In this document: piece after piece, positions 33,701 to 44,900 of the stretch | Position numbering within the stretch: position 1 is the first letter of the stretch | Layout: every line of letters starts with the position of its first letter | NCBI GenBank assembly: GCA_963965975.1 | Contig: OZ014423.1 | Coordinates: forward strand, 5,792,301-5,856,300 | Source: Xestospongia bergquistia | Taxonomy: Eukaryota > Porifera > Demospongiae > Haplosclerida > Petrosiidae | Length of the DNA: 64,000 nucleotides | Direction: 5' to 3' | Notes under the pieces: model-generated | Database searches by the model: none | What the model was told of the DNA's origin: nothing | What the model saw: only the letters and a program-made list of their open reading frames with translations | Program-made: the position numbers and the translations under genes

Positions 33701-36344
33701 TCCTTATAGAATATGATCGAGAGTGTCTCTGTCCATGAAGAATGGCATCAACTGGTGTACTGCCAGAAGGAGTACCTGAACAAAGAGGACATCTTGTTAC
33801 ATTAATTTATCACTGTAACTTACCCATAACTAAGCTAGCCTTGGAGTCATTAGATGACGAGGCAAATAATCTCAATTCTCCAATATATTGAATATGAGAT
33901 ACCCAATTAGAATGCAGTTTCCATCTAATGCATTATTAACATATGTATTATTGTCAATTATATATGATCTACAATTTACTTGAATAGTTTGACTCCAGCT
34001 ACTGATTCACCTCGAATAAAACTATGACAGTTATAGTTAAATAATAATATAATAATATAATAATAATATAATAATAATAATAATAAAATAATATATATTA
34101 ATTACCCATCAATTGGAAATGTTGGTATACCATTCTTCTTCGGACCCAGTTTCATAATTCTGTAATATCAAAATTAATAATTGTAATATCAATTTGATTA
34201 ACTAAATAAAATTTAATTGTCTAATAATAAAAATATACAATAGCTTTTATCAATTATTTACTTGAATGCTTCAGGTATATGAGGAATAGAAAGAACAGTG
34301 ACACAACCCTAATAAAAGAAAGAACAAATTTGAAAGCTCTCTCTTTTCCTCTCCCTACCTGTTCATCTCCCACTAATAGTATACAGTCATTTTTATTCTC
34401 AGGGTTGCTCCTAGAGAGAGTAGAGTATAATAACACAGTATACATGTTTGTTAAACATACCAGAAATCTAATTTCAAAGGTGTACAATCTAAGTTAGTTA
34501 TTTGACAGTAAGGCTCAAAGTTAATCATCTCATAGAATTGAACTTCATTGTCACTGTAATCATAAAAACAATTTAAGCATTTAAATTTTTACTTTGTATC
34601 ACTTACCCTGTCGTCATTATAATTTTTCCATGGGCAGTTGCAAGTGACATATCTGATATCCACTTTGGTTTACCAAGTATTCCTGATTCAGTCTATTGGA
34701 TATAATATGAAATAAATGACAGTTTTATACAATTTACTTACTTTTCTAACTCGTTTTGGTTTCATATCATTTGTCCAAAAACACACAACTCCATCCTATA
34801 AAATTGTTATATAGTTTCTATCAATAATCTGCATGTTTCAAAATTGATTACATTATAAAACTTTATTAAACTATTTAATCAACTCATTAAATCATATTAA
34901 TGTATTAAAGTTAATGTTTTTTAGTATTATGCTTTTAATTTTGCTACAAACATTGTCAAAATAACCTACCAGATACTTACTTTGTTTAGTATATATGCAT
35001 ACATTATATTATATTATTATGTACATATATTATATTATTATGTACATATATTATATTATAATGTACATATATTATATTATTATGTACATATATTATATTA
35101 TTATGTACATATATTATATTATTATGTACATATATTATATTATTATGTACATATATTATATTATTATGTACATATATTATATTATAATGTACATATATTA
35201 TATTATAATGTACATATATTATATTATTATGTACATATATTATATTATAATGTACATATATTATATTATAATGTACATATATTATATTATAATGTACATA
35301 TATTATATTATTATGTACATATATTATATTATAATGTACATATATTATATGTATGTATTGAGCATGTGCTTTATATCTCACTTGACTACAGGTCACTAGA
35401 GGACCATCTTGAAGATTTAAAATACGACAGATAGAATCTTTATGAGGTCCTTGTATTGGAACAGATGGTAGCGAGAAAACCACCTAAAATACAATAACAA
35501 TTAATAAACAAATCCATTACAATAATATTATAATGAGATATTACCTCTTTAGCTTTACTTTGAGCATCCTCTTTCTCATACAATTCAAGATACATATATG
35601 TACAGAATTCATCCTATAATTACATAAACCTTATAATAATTACATATTAAGTACATACCCAATCAATTTCTCCTTTTGAGTAGCAATCAATTTTATCAAA
35701 GAAAACCTTAATTTCAGCATTACTCTAACAAGAATATATTACAATTATTTCTATTATCATAAATATTTATTGAAATACCTTTCCCTTTAGTTCCGGGAGA
35801 CTACGAAAGAACTCAATAAAACCATCTAAATTTAGTTTACCCTTAGTGTAACTAGGAAGATCCTAAAATTAATCTATTGGTCAAGTTGTATCATTATGAG
35901 AATAAATACTTGAAATCTTTGTTTCAGTTCCATTAAATGTTCTGGATAGAGGAACTCTTGCACCTAATGAATAATAAATAGCAGGTTATGTAGAGACCAT
36001 CTACTTACCTTCTTTCTGCCAGATTGGTGTGTTTTGGGGGATATTATGGGTGTACGAGATAGCTGTGGCGTGTCTGGAGGTGATTCCCAAGCCTGTTTCT
36101 GCTTCTTATAAGATTCTTTTGCTGCTTCTTGTTTAGCATCATCAAATCTGACTGCAGATTTGGTCAATTTCTCTGATCCATGTAATGTTAAAAGTGATCC
36201 AGCTGTACCTTCTGCTGCGGGACCACTTCCTGGTTTTGGTTTTAAGAGGGAAGCCTCAGCTGCTAGTCTTTGTGATGGCTGTGACATGTCTCTTGCTGAA
36301 CCTCTTCGGGCAGTTGCAGGACGTGAAGGAGATCGGAGTGACAT
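30740..36344 (-). CDS. EF-hand / WD40-repeat protein of the WDR49-WDR64-EFCAB8 group, multi-exon
   Basis: Probable start ATG 36344 (MSLRSPSRPATARRGS); the frame is open to 36362, so an upstream 5' exon is possible. Stop at 30742-30740. After a low-complexity head, exons near 35500-35950 encode two helix-loop-helix units; the loop DCYSKGEIDWDEF keeps D1, G6, D9 and E12 of an EF hand but has lost side-chain ligands at positions 3 and 5, so calcium binding is doubtful. Many short exons then encode WD repeats (VWDSIEQTC, VIKVWDIITGEC, GEIKLWNF, ILWSM, SVRVWTQEGHYIGTFGQ). The final block TFGQKQFWDIGNTATYQHP, with its C-terminal peptide, is characteristic of the EF-hand/WD40 group linked to cilia in other animals; the ciliary role is inference. 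One intron (about 34799-35390) is filled by a 21-bp tandem array. Confidence 0.78.
33184..33212. repeat. (GA)n microsatellite
   Basis: A gagaga run in an intron of the EF-hand/WD40 gene. Similar short runs occur in introns at about 24966-24984 (ga), 25310-25323 (tc), 29581-29600 (gt) and 56512-56531 (tc), often beside the splice acceptor. Confidence 0.8.
34035..34098. repeat. (TAA)n microsatellite
   Basis: A run of taa/aat trinucleotides with a few interruptions inside a short intron of the EF-hand/WD40 gene. Confidence 0.85.
35010..35350. repeat. 21-bp AT-rich tandem satellite in an intron of the EF-hand/WD40 gene
   Basis: About 16 copies of a 21-bp unit with core tacatatattatattattat; copies alternate between attattatg and attataatg endings. 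Because 21 is a multiple of 3 and the unit has no stop in several frames, long spurious tyrosine/isoleucine-rich open frames appear on both strands. The array lies between the exon ending ...GPLVTCSQ and the exon starting DGVVCFWTND. Confidence 0.95.
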
Positions 36345-36616
36345 TATGTCTCTTATAAACAATTTATGTTAGCAGCTGCAGCAGATCTGAAATCTGAGAA
36401 ACATCAATGAAGTATTTTGAAAGCAATTGAATATGATTCTTCTTTAGCACTAAATCACACCTACTACAGGTTTCTTCTAAAGTGCTAATAACTTTCTCTG
36501 CATTCAAAATTTTGCAGCTCTTTGCAGTCCAGCCACACCCATAATACTGAATATATAGGCGTGGTCTAGTTCATAAAACACACCCATCAAACACTGCAAG
36601 CGTTCTCACACGCAAG
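36345..36616. promoter_or_regulatory. Bidirectional promoter of the EF-hand/WD40 gene and AMPK beta
   Basis: 272 bp between divergent ATGs. On the minus strand at 36540-36531 it has gggtgtggct; a related ggcgtggt lies at about 36558-36565 and cacaccca-like sequence at 36578-36586. These match the motif seen upstream of other genes in the window. Confidence 0.6.
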
Positions 36617-37971
36617 ATGGGTACCTATCAGGGCAAAGCTTTGAAAAGTGAAGGAGTTGAGAACATAATTATCACTTCACCTTCTGACCAAGCTCCTCCA
36701 GTGTTTGGATCTCCTATAGACAGTAAATGTCGTGCTCTCTAATGATATTTAATTGCCTTAATTCTTTTAGCTGAGAGCTATCTGGCTAGCATTGCAAATA
36801 AAGTGGGAGTTCCTATATTAGGAGAGAGCCCTCGAAGTACTGACACAGAGACGCCAGAGCCTCCTTTAAAGCCAGTAGAAGATACTAATTCTTCTGGAGA
36901 GCAACTGCTTGAAGATAACCGTGTCTCTGATAAGCATGAAAAACAGGTAACAGAACAGGAAGACACTGGTGATAAAATGATACCAGTTGTTTTTCATTGG
37001 GATCATGGCGGTACTGAAGTATATGTGTGTGGTTCATTTAGCAATTGGGAGAAAATTCCAATGAATAAAAGGTATGTTAATTAGAGTAATATTAATTTGA
37101 TGTATAATATTTTATTTTAATAGTCGTGGCAACTTCACTACTATCATTGAGTTACCTGAAGGGAGGCATGAGTACAAGTTTTTTGCTGATGGAGAGTGGG
37201 TTCATGATCCTGGAGAGGTCAGCAATTGGAAATTAATGACTCTTATTTGTTATGATCACCTCTAAGATAATATAACATGTATTTCATGTTTGATTAATGT
37301 AGTGTTGTGTTTGTATTAAGTTACATACCAGCTGTTATTATTATTGATATCAATTTTTGTTGTAGGAGTGTCAAGATAATGGTCTTGGTACACAAAATAA
37401 TGTTGTCACTGTTACTCAAAAAGATTTCGATATCTTCAATGAAGTTATTGATTTATCATCATTACAAAAGGGCAAAGGTCTGTTTGAGAATACAGCTGGT
37501 TTGAAATATCTGTTGTACACATAGGTAGCATATCACCAGCTGGAAGCTATGGGCAACTCATACCATCTCGAAGTGCAACTACTGGTCTCCCTCCTTATCT
37601 ACCACCATTACTACAACAAACTGTCCTTAATCAAGAACCTCCTTCAGATGTAAGTTATAGGACACCACTACTCAGGGAATAAATACTGCAATGTAATGTG
37701 AAGTATACCTAGTATTATGAATGTTACCATAGAAACTTGTATCTATTGTTCACTTAGGAACACCCTACATTATTACCAGAGCCCAATCATGTCATCTTAA
37801 ACCATTTGTATGCTCTTTCTATTAAAGTAAGTTACATTATATTATTCTTTGTGTCGTGTAGTGAAATGACTAATCATTGTCTTTTAGGACGGAGTTCTTG
37901 TGATGGGTACAACAAACAGATATAGAGAAAAATACATTACAACATTAATGTATAAACCTGTCCATGTATAA
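36617..37971 (+). CDS. PRKAB: AMP-activated protein kinase beta subunit (CBM48 + AMPKBI)
   Basis: Exons from ATG 36617 (MGTYQGKALKSEGVENIII) to taa 37969-37971. The central glycogen-binding CBM48 module is clear: VFHWDHGGTEVYVCGSFSNW, then NFTTIIELPEGRHEYKFFAD and GEWVHDP. Both tryptophans used for sugar stacking are present, and a serine (MNKSRGNF) sits where human Ser108 lies. The C-terminal AMPKBI domain, which scaffolds alpha and gamma, is LPEPNHVILNHLYALSIKDG and ends ITTLMYKPVHV. Gly2 is present, but residue 6 is Gly instead of the Ser/Thr preferred for N-myristoylation, so lipidation is uncertain. The gene shares a divergent promoter with the EF-hand/WD40 gene. Confidence 0.95.
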
Positions 37972-38069
37972 AATAATTCTACTAATTCAATGTAGTGTTG
38001 AAAAATGACGGCATTTCTTTTCAACAACAATAACGATTTATTAATAGTTATTCATTTTGTTAGTTTAGA

Positions 38070-38078
38070 GGTGTGGCT
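38070..38078 (+). promoter_or_regulatory. GGTGTGGCT promoter motif
   Basis: Exact ggtgtggct, 53 bp upstream of ATG 38131 of the multi-membrane-span gene. It is one of several copies close to start codons in this window. Confidence 0.5.
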
Positions 38079-38130
38079 CTGAACTCTTCAAGTTCACGTG
38101 TTGAGGGGGAAGAAGAAGACGTGTGGTACG

Positions 38131-40662
38131 ATGGCCCACTCCATTTTGTTCTTCCTCTTGCTCTCTTTTCTAGCTAGAGGATTAACTTACGCTCCAACAG
38201 AAGAAGACTTTGATCTTAATAATCAATTCGTGGATGCTCTTAAAAATAACAGTTTTGCTCTCTTTACTCTTAGAGAGCTCTTCTTTCCATCTGTTGGTGT
38301 TTCTCCATTGTGTACTCCAATTATATATGAGATCACATGTGATAATTCTTCAACTCTTAACTTTAGTTTTCTCTGGACACAATATGATTCACAGTCCCTC
38401 GTTGGGCAGATCTTAATAAGTTCGGCTTACTATGGGATTGTTTTGAAAGGATTTGATTGGGAGAGCTCATGTTGGTTTTTTAAAAACACTACTCTACGTT
38501 TAAGTAAGGACGAATTCAACTGTGAAAGTGATGCATTACTTACGCAATTAAAGATATTTACAGCTACTGTAAGTGTTTGTCAAAACTTATTACATTTAGC
38601 AAGTTAAATTACTTACATTGTCATTATTCACTACATTGTTACCTCTCATCATGGGCATTACTTACGCAATTAAAGATATTTACAGCTACTGTGTTTGTCA
38701 AAACTTATTACATTTAGCAAGTTAAATTACTTACATTGTCATTATTCACTACATTGTTACCTCTCATCATGGGCTGGGCACAATCAATGATGTCACAGGC
38801 TTAAACATGTTTGGCAATAAAAAATGAGTGTTAATAATGTGTTTTGACTTTGTGATTATTAGTGTACTAGCTGGTAGCCCATCTTTTGTATAATGATGTA
38901 TTATTAGGTTCATAGGACCATAGGGGTAGGAAAAGTAGGGGCAGGAGGGGCTGAAGCCCCCCTGATTTGCACTCAAGACTATGTACACGAAGTACTATGA
39001 CCCAAGAGCAACTAAACCATGTCGTGCTGTTTTATACACATAAGGACCGTACTGATAAAAAACTTCTTAAAGAGTTTGTTTCCTTTAACAACAAACGAAT
39101 TAATTTTTTGGTCATTTTTGATGTTTAATAATATAACGCGACTAAATTATAAGGTCAGCCCCCCCCAACTCAAACTTCATTCCTACCCCTCTGCATAGGA
39201 CAAACTATTAAGAATGTACTAAGATGATTACAGTTTTCATAAATATTATACTGCTCTAGTATTGAGCTGACCTGTTTTGTCAAAATCTTAGCTCAGTAGT
39301 AGACAGGTGTAGTATGCAGTTTGTATTATGTGGGCAATTTATAATTATCTTACACTCCTGTGACCACCTTCCTCTGAAGTTTTTTCAGTATGTGTAATCA
39401 AACAAACTAAGACATCTGTTCTTTTCTGGTATTATAAATTCTTTGTTTTTTCATAGCTCAAAGCATATGCTGAAGGTGGTAGTGTTTCAGGAGAAACCAT
39501 TAATACTTATCGTGGTTATGCAGTGAATTGGGCAGAAGAAGATAAACACGAGTCCATATTTCATAATAGTTATATCATTCTGACTACTGTCATTGTCGTC
39601 ATTAACTGTTTCGTGTTGTTCTTTTCAATGGGAATATGCTTCAATGTATATGATGCTATTTACACTGATATTAAATGTAAAAAGAATCCTTATTATCCTC
39701 TGTTCTGGTCAGCAGTCGTCATCTCTGCTCTATGGAATATAGGACCTGCTTGGTACATCCTTGGTGCTCATATGATACATATCAAAATCACCCTAGGTAT
39801 CATGATACCAGTGCAGCTGCTGTTAGCAATTTTCATGAAGAAGTACGTCGATTTTCCTATCCCTTGCATGAATTGGAAGAAGTTGTCATTACATTGGCAA
39901 GGATATTTCCACCAACCTAAAAATAAAGGTAATGGTAGTAACGGAAAGAAACCAGGACATACCAAGATGCACAAATATTTTTTCTGGGAGATTTGTAAAT
40001 TAAGGTTCGTTGCTCGAACTGTAGTATCGTTTATTGTACAGACATTTGCTATATGGACTCTCTTAGTTTTATTCACATTTGTTGTTTTCTATGCTGTGAC
40101 TATAGCCATAGCTCTCTACTTGTCTCCTGTTCAAACGTTAGTCAAAGTTATTTTTGTTAAAGCTGTGGCATTATGTGCTGTCTTTGGTGTGGCCATTCTC
40201 TTTACTTCTAAGTCATTAGTGTTTGCCTGCAATAAGAAAGCAGTTATTATAAACATCACTAATGTTGCACAGTTTTTTGCTGTTCTTTCCTTCTTGCCAC
40301 TTCTTGCTTTCCTTGCTTATGTCATTGGTGGCGTTCTCTTCAATGCATCTATTAATCAACTTAATGGTGTACAAGGTGTGTTAGCTATACTGCCATCTGC
40401 GTTCCTTATTTTGATTGGTTGGTACAGCCGAGGAAGATTATTTCCAGAGGAACCAATTGTTCCAATTCATTCAGACCTAGATGAAGAATCTGGTACTGGT
40501 CATGAAACTAGTGGTTCCTCTGTAGGGACACATCGACCAACTCTTGCTGATAAAGTTAAAGCTTACATGGAGGGTGGCTATGGTTCAATGGACCCAAAAG
40601 CCAGCACTAGTACTAACAGTGATAAAACTGGTCTGGTAACAATTTCTTCTAAAGCTTTATAG
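38131..40662 (+). CDS. Signal-peptide, multi-span membrane protein of unknown family (two exons)
   Basis: Exons 38131..38568 and 39457..40662 join in phase 0 to give 547 aa. ATG 38131 is chosen over 38098 because it starts a good signal peptide (MAHSILFFLLLSFLARGLTY). The ectodomain of ~145 residues in exon 1 has several N-glycosylation sequons and cysteines. Exon 2 carries about 7 hydrophobic helices (IILTTVIVVINCFVLFFSMG; FWSAVVISALWNIGPAWYIL; IVQTFAIWTLLVLFTFVVFY; AVLSFLPLLAFLAYVIGGVL), then a Ser/Thr-rich cytoplasmic tail. I do not recognise the family. The 889-bp intron is unusually long for this window because it contains a 122-bp duplication of the exon 1 end and a 275-bp MITE. A signal aataaa is at 40784-40789. 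Confidence 0.75.
38534..38773 (+). repeat. 122-bp tandem duplication spanning an exon end and its splice donor
   Basis: 38534-38655 is repeated at 38656-38773 with essentially no differences except a 4-bp deletion in the second copy: cagctactgtaagtgtttg becomes cagctactgtgtttg. The deletion removes the gtaagt donor of exon 1 from the downstream copy, so only the upstream copy can splice. Confidence 0.95.
38919..39193. mobile_element. hAT-type MITE with 8-bp target-site duplication
   Basis: 275-bp element in an intron. The left end is cataggggtaggaa and the reverse complement of the right end is cagaggggtaggaa (13 of 14 identical); similarity continues inward with gaps to ggggctga. It is flanked by a perfect 8-bp direct repeat, cataggac, at 38911-38918 and 39194-39201. 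An 8-bp duplication with CAGRGG-type ends is typical of the hAT superfamily. The interior has no transposase coding, so it is non-autonomous. Confidence 0.88.
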
Positions 40663-40851
40663 ACCTGTACTACTCAATTGTGGTCATATTAATTATGATA
40701 TTATTTCTTTATGTTTTTTGAAATCAATTAATAATTTAAGACGTGTGTTATATATCTATTACACAATGTTCTTATATTATTATAATAAAAATTGTTGTCA
40801 TTGTTAAACCAATTGTGATTATTAAAAGTTGATACAAGTCATTCTGCGATA

Positions 40852-41935
<1,084 letters not shown>

Positions 41936-44900
41936 ATGACACATCAAAAATTGTCAAAATTATTCTTTAGTTTGACATTACAACTGCTAGTTTTACATAT
42001 AATACAATCTCAATCTCAATCTGGTGAGTTAGAAAGGACGATATTATAAACATACTAAGCAATCTAGCTAGCCCTATGCTTGTACATTTAAATTATGAAA
42101 TGATGTTTCTAATATTATAAGTCCTGCATCCACAGTACACGTGGATTTGTTGCAGTATTTGAACTTAGCAAATAACATTGGTAATGGAGTGGACAATGCT
42201 GTGGGACCTAATGGAGTTCAAGCCTTCAAGCTTTCTCAGTCATTTCAAAGTACCACGACAGAATCTTATTGGGATACTTTAAGTCAACAAGTTGGAACAT
42301 CCTTTGCTGCATATGTTCATCTTGACAGAAACTATACGGGCAATATTCTAGAATGGACATCCAATACTGGTAGTGCTACCCTTAGAATTGATATAATCAA
42401 AGATACTGATGATAGTAGATTGTTGAATATAGAGTTTTTCAATCAATCCAGTAAATTTCAATTGCTTTCTCCATCTGAAGATTTTCAAAATCTGAGTTTT
42501 ACTTTGAGAAGTGGAAATCTTCTCTCAGTATATGCTGATTGTCACCTGCTTCACTCAATAGATTTGTCTCAAAGTGTACCAGCTGGAGCTAACTCACAAA
42601 TGATACAAATATTTCAAGATGCATCCTTAACTAATATGCCAGTGGTATGTACGTACAATATAACAACATTAACAAAAAATTGTCATCTTATATTTAGGTT
42701 GCAAGACTGCAGCTGTCTACAATAATAAGAACAGCAACAGAAGGATGTCAGGTAAATTTTGACTGTTTCCATCTCATCAAATGCTCTCTCTTTTAAAACA
42801 GATGATCCAAGTGTTATTTCCACAAGGACCACCTGTAAGACTACCTCTCCCTTTACACTGTAAATTAACTGGCTATTCATGTAGGGAATGAAAGGACCTC
42901 CTGGTGACCCTGGTTTACGAGGCCGCCCTGGAAAAGATGTCTGAGATATTATGTAGTAGTAACATTGGTATAATTCTGTATTCTTTATAGGGAGTTGGAC
43001 CTCCTGGAGAGCCTGGAGAACCAGGAAAAAATGGTACCAATGGACGAAAAGGATTGCCTGGACCTCCTGTATGATAAGTTCTCTTTAAAGTATGATTTTA
43101 TTATCTATATTTCAGGGTAACAATGGATCTGTTGGTCTTCCTGGACCTCCAGGACGAAAAGGAATCCCAGGAACTGATGTATGTTGTTAATGCCTCTTTT
43201 AATAGTGTATTGTTTTGTTAGGGTGCACCAGGAATGAAAGGTGAACGTGGAAATGATGGACCTCCTGGTCGCAAAGGAGTACCAGGTGATCCAGTGAGTA
43301 TTTACTAGTAAAATATTGAGTACACTTTGATGTTAGTATGTATGACAAACCACAATTTTACATGATACTATTGATTTTAACCACAAGAAAGTATGTGTCA
43401 GACAAAGGAGAATGGGATGTAGCAAAAAAATTGACTATTTTCAAGTGTTAGCTTGATTATAAATATAAAACACTTTCTTGTCAGGGCAAACCTGGGGAAG
43501 ATGGTCAGCCAGGATTAAATGGTACTGATGGCCCTCCAGGACAAGAAGGCAAGGAAGTAAGTGTAATCTTTAAAACAGTTTATATAATACACATATTTCT
43601 TGTATCAGGGACCACCTGGACCTAAAGGAAACACTGGAATGACAGGAATGAAAGGACCTCCTGTAAATGATACAATATAGTATTATTAACTAATGACTCA
43701 ATTAACAATAATAGGGTCAAAATGGAACAGATGGTAGGCCTGGTGTAAATGGTTCTTCTGGTCCACCTGGTAGAAAAGGAAATCCTGTAAGTTCAACTAA
43801 TAAAATTTTATTATTTTAATGTCTCGTTTTTCATTAGGGTCCTCCTGGTCAAGTAGGACTAAAGGGAGACGAAGGACCACCAGGGCCTATGGGTATTAAT
43901 GGTACCGCTGGTGTTATGGGACCTCCTGGAATGAATGGCACTAAGGGTGAAGTAGGAGAAAGGGGAGCCCCTGGTAATACTGGACCAAAAGGAATGATGG
44001 GACACCCTGGTCAAAATGGTACTGATGGACGTCCAGGACCACCTGGTGCAAATGTGAGAATGACCACACTGGTTTGCTGTAGTAATAACTGAACTTTTAA
44101 TTAGGGTACTATTGGTCCACCTGGAATGAAAGGAATGGCTGGTCCTCCTGGAAGAGCTGGAAAACCAGGACCTCCTGTAAGTACCTGATTTTGTTATTGA
44201 AGCTAGTGATAATACATTACGTAGGGATTGCAAGGAGCTCCTGGTCTGAATGGTACGGATGGTAGTCCAGGGATGAAAGGAGACAATGGAACCAAGGTAG
44301 ACACAATATGCAAGACTATACATTATATAATTGAACATGTCTATTGATAGGGTGATAAGGGAAATGATGGAAGTCCAGGTCCACCTGGGAGAAATGGTAC
44401 AGATGGACAACCAGTAAGTAATAAATTTGAGGCAATTGATGTCTATTTTTTTTGATGTAGGGTACTAATGGAATGAATGGAATTAAAGGACAAAAAGGTA
44501 TGAAAGGTGATATAGGAGAAAAAGGAGCTAATGTGAGTGTAATATAGTAATGTCAATTTTTGTATCGTTTGGTCTATTGACTAGACCATCTGTTTGTTTA
44601 ATTCACATTAGGGATCTTCTGGTATTGATGGTATGAAAGGAGAGAAGGGTCTTCAAGGACTAAATGGAACTAAAGTTAGTTGTCTGTATGATTTTAGATA
44701 TGACTACCTTGGTATGACTAGGGAGACAAAGGTGATATAGGTCCATCTGGTAATGGAACAATTGGTCCTCCAGGAGCTAAGGTAGAGTGAAGATTTAGAA
44801 GGTAGTGTGCATGTGAAGTCAACATATATAGGGTACTAAAGGTGACCTTGGTCCTCCTGGACGTAACGGTACTGATGGTGTAATGGGACCTAAAGTAAAT

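Noticed and set aside
34982-35483. Long tyrosine/isoleucine-rich open frames on both strands
   Set aside because: Produced by the 21-bp intronic satellite; real exons of the EF-hand/WD40 gene flank it and splice across it.
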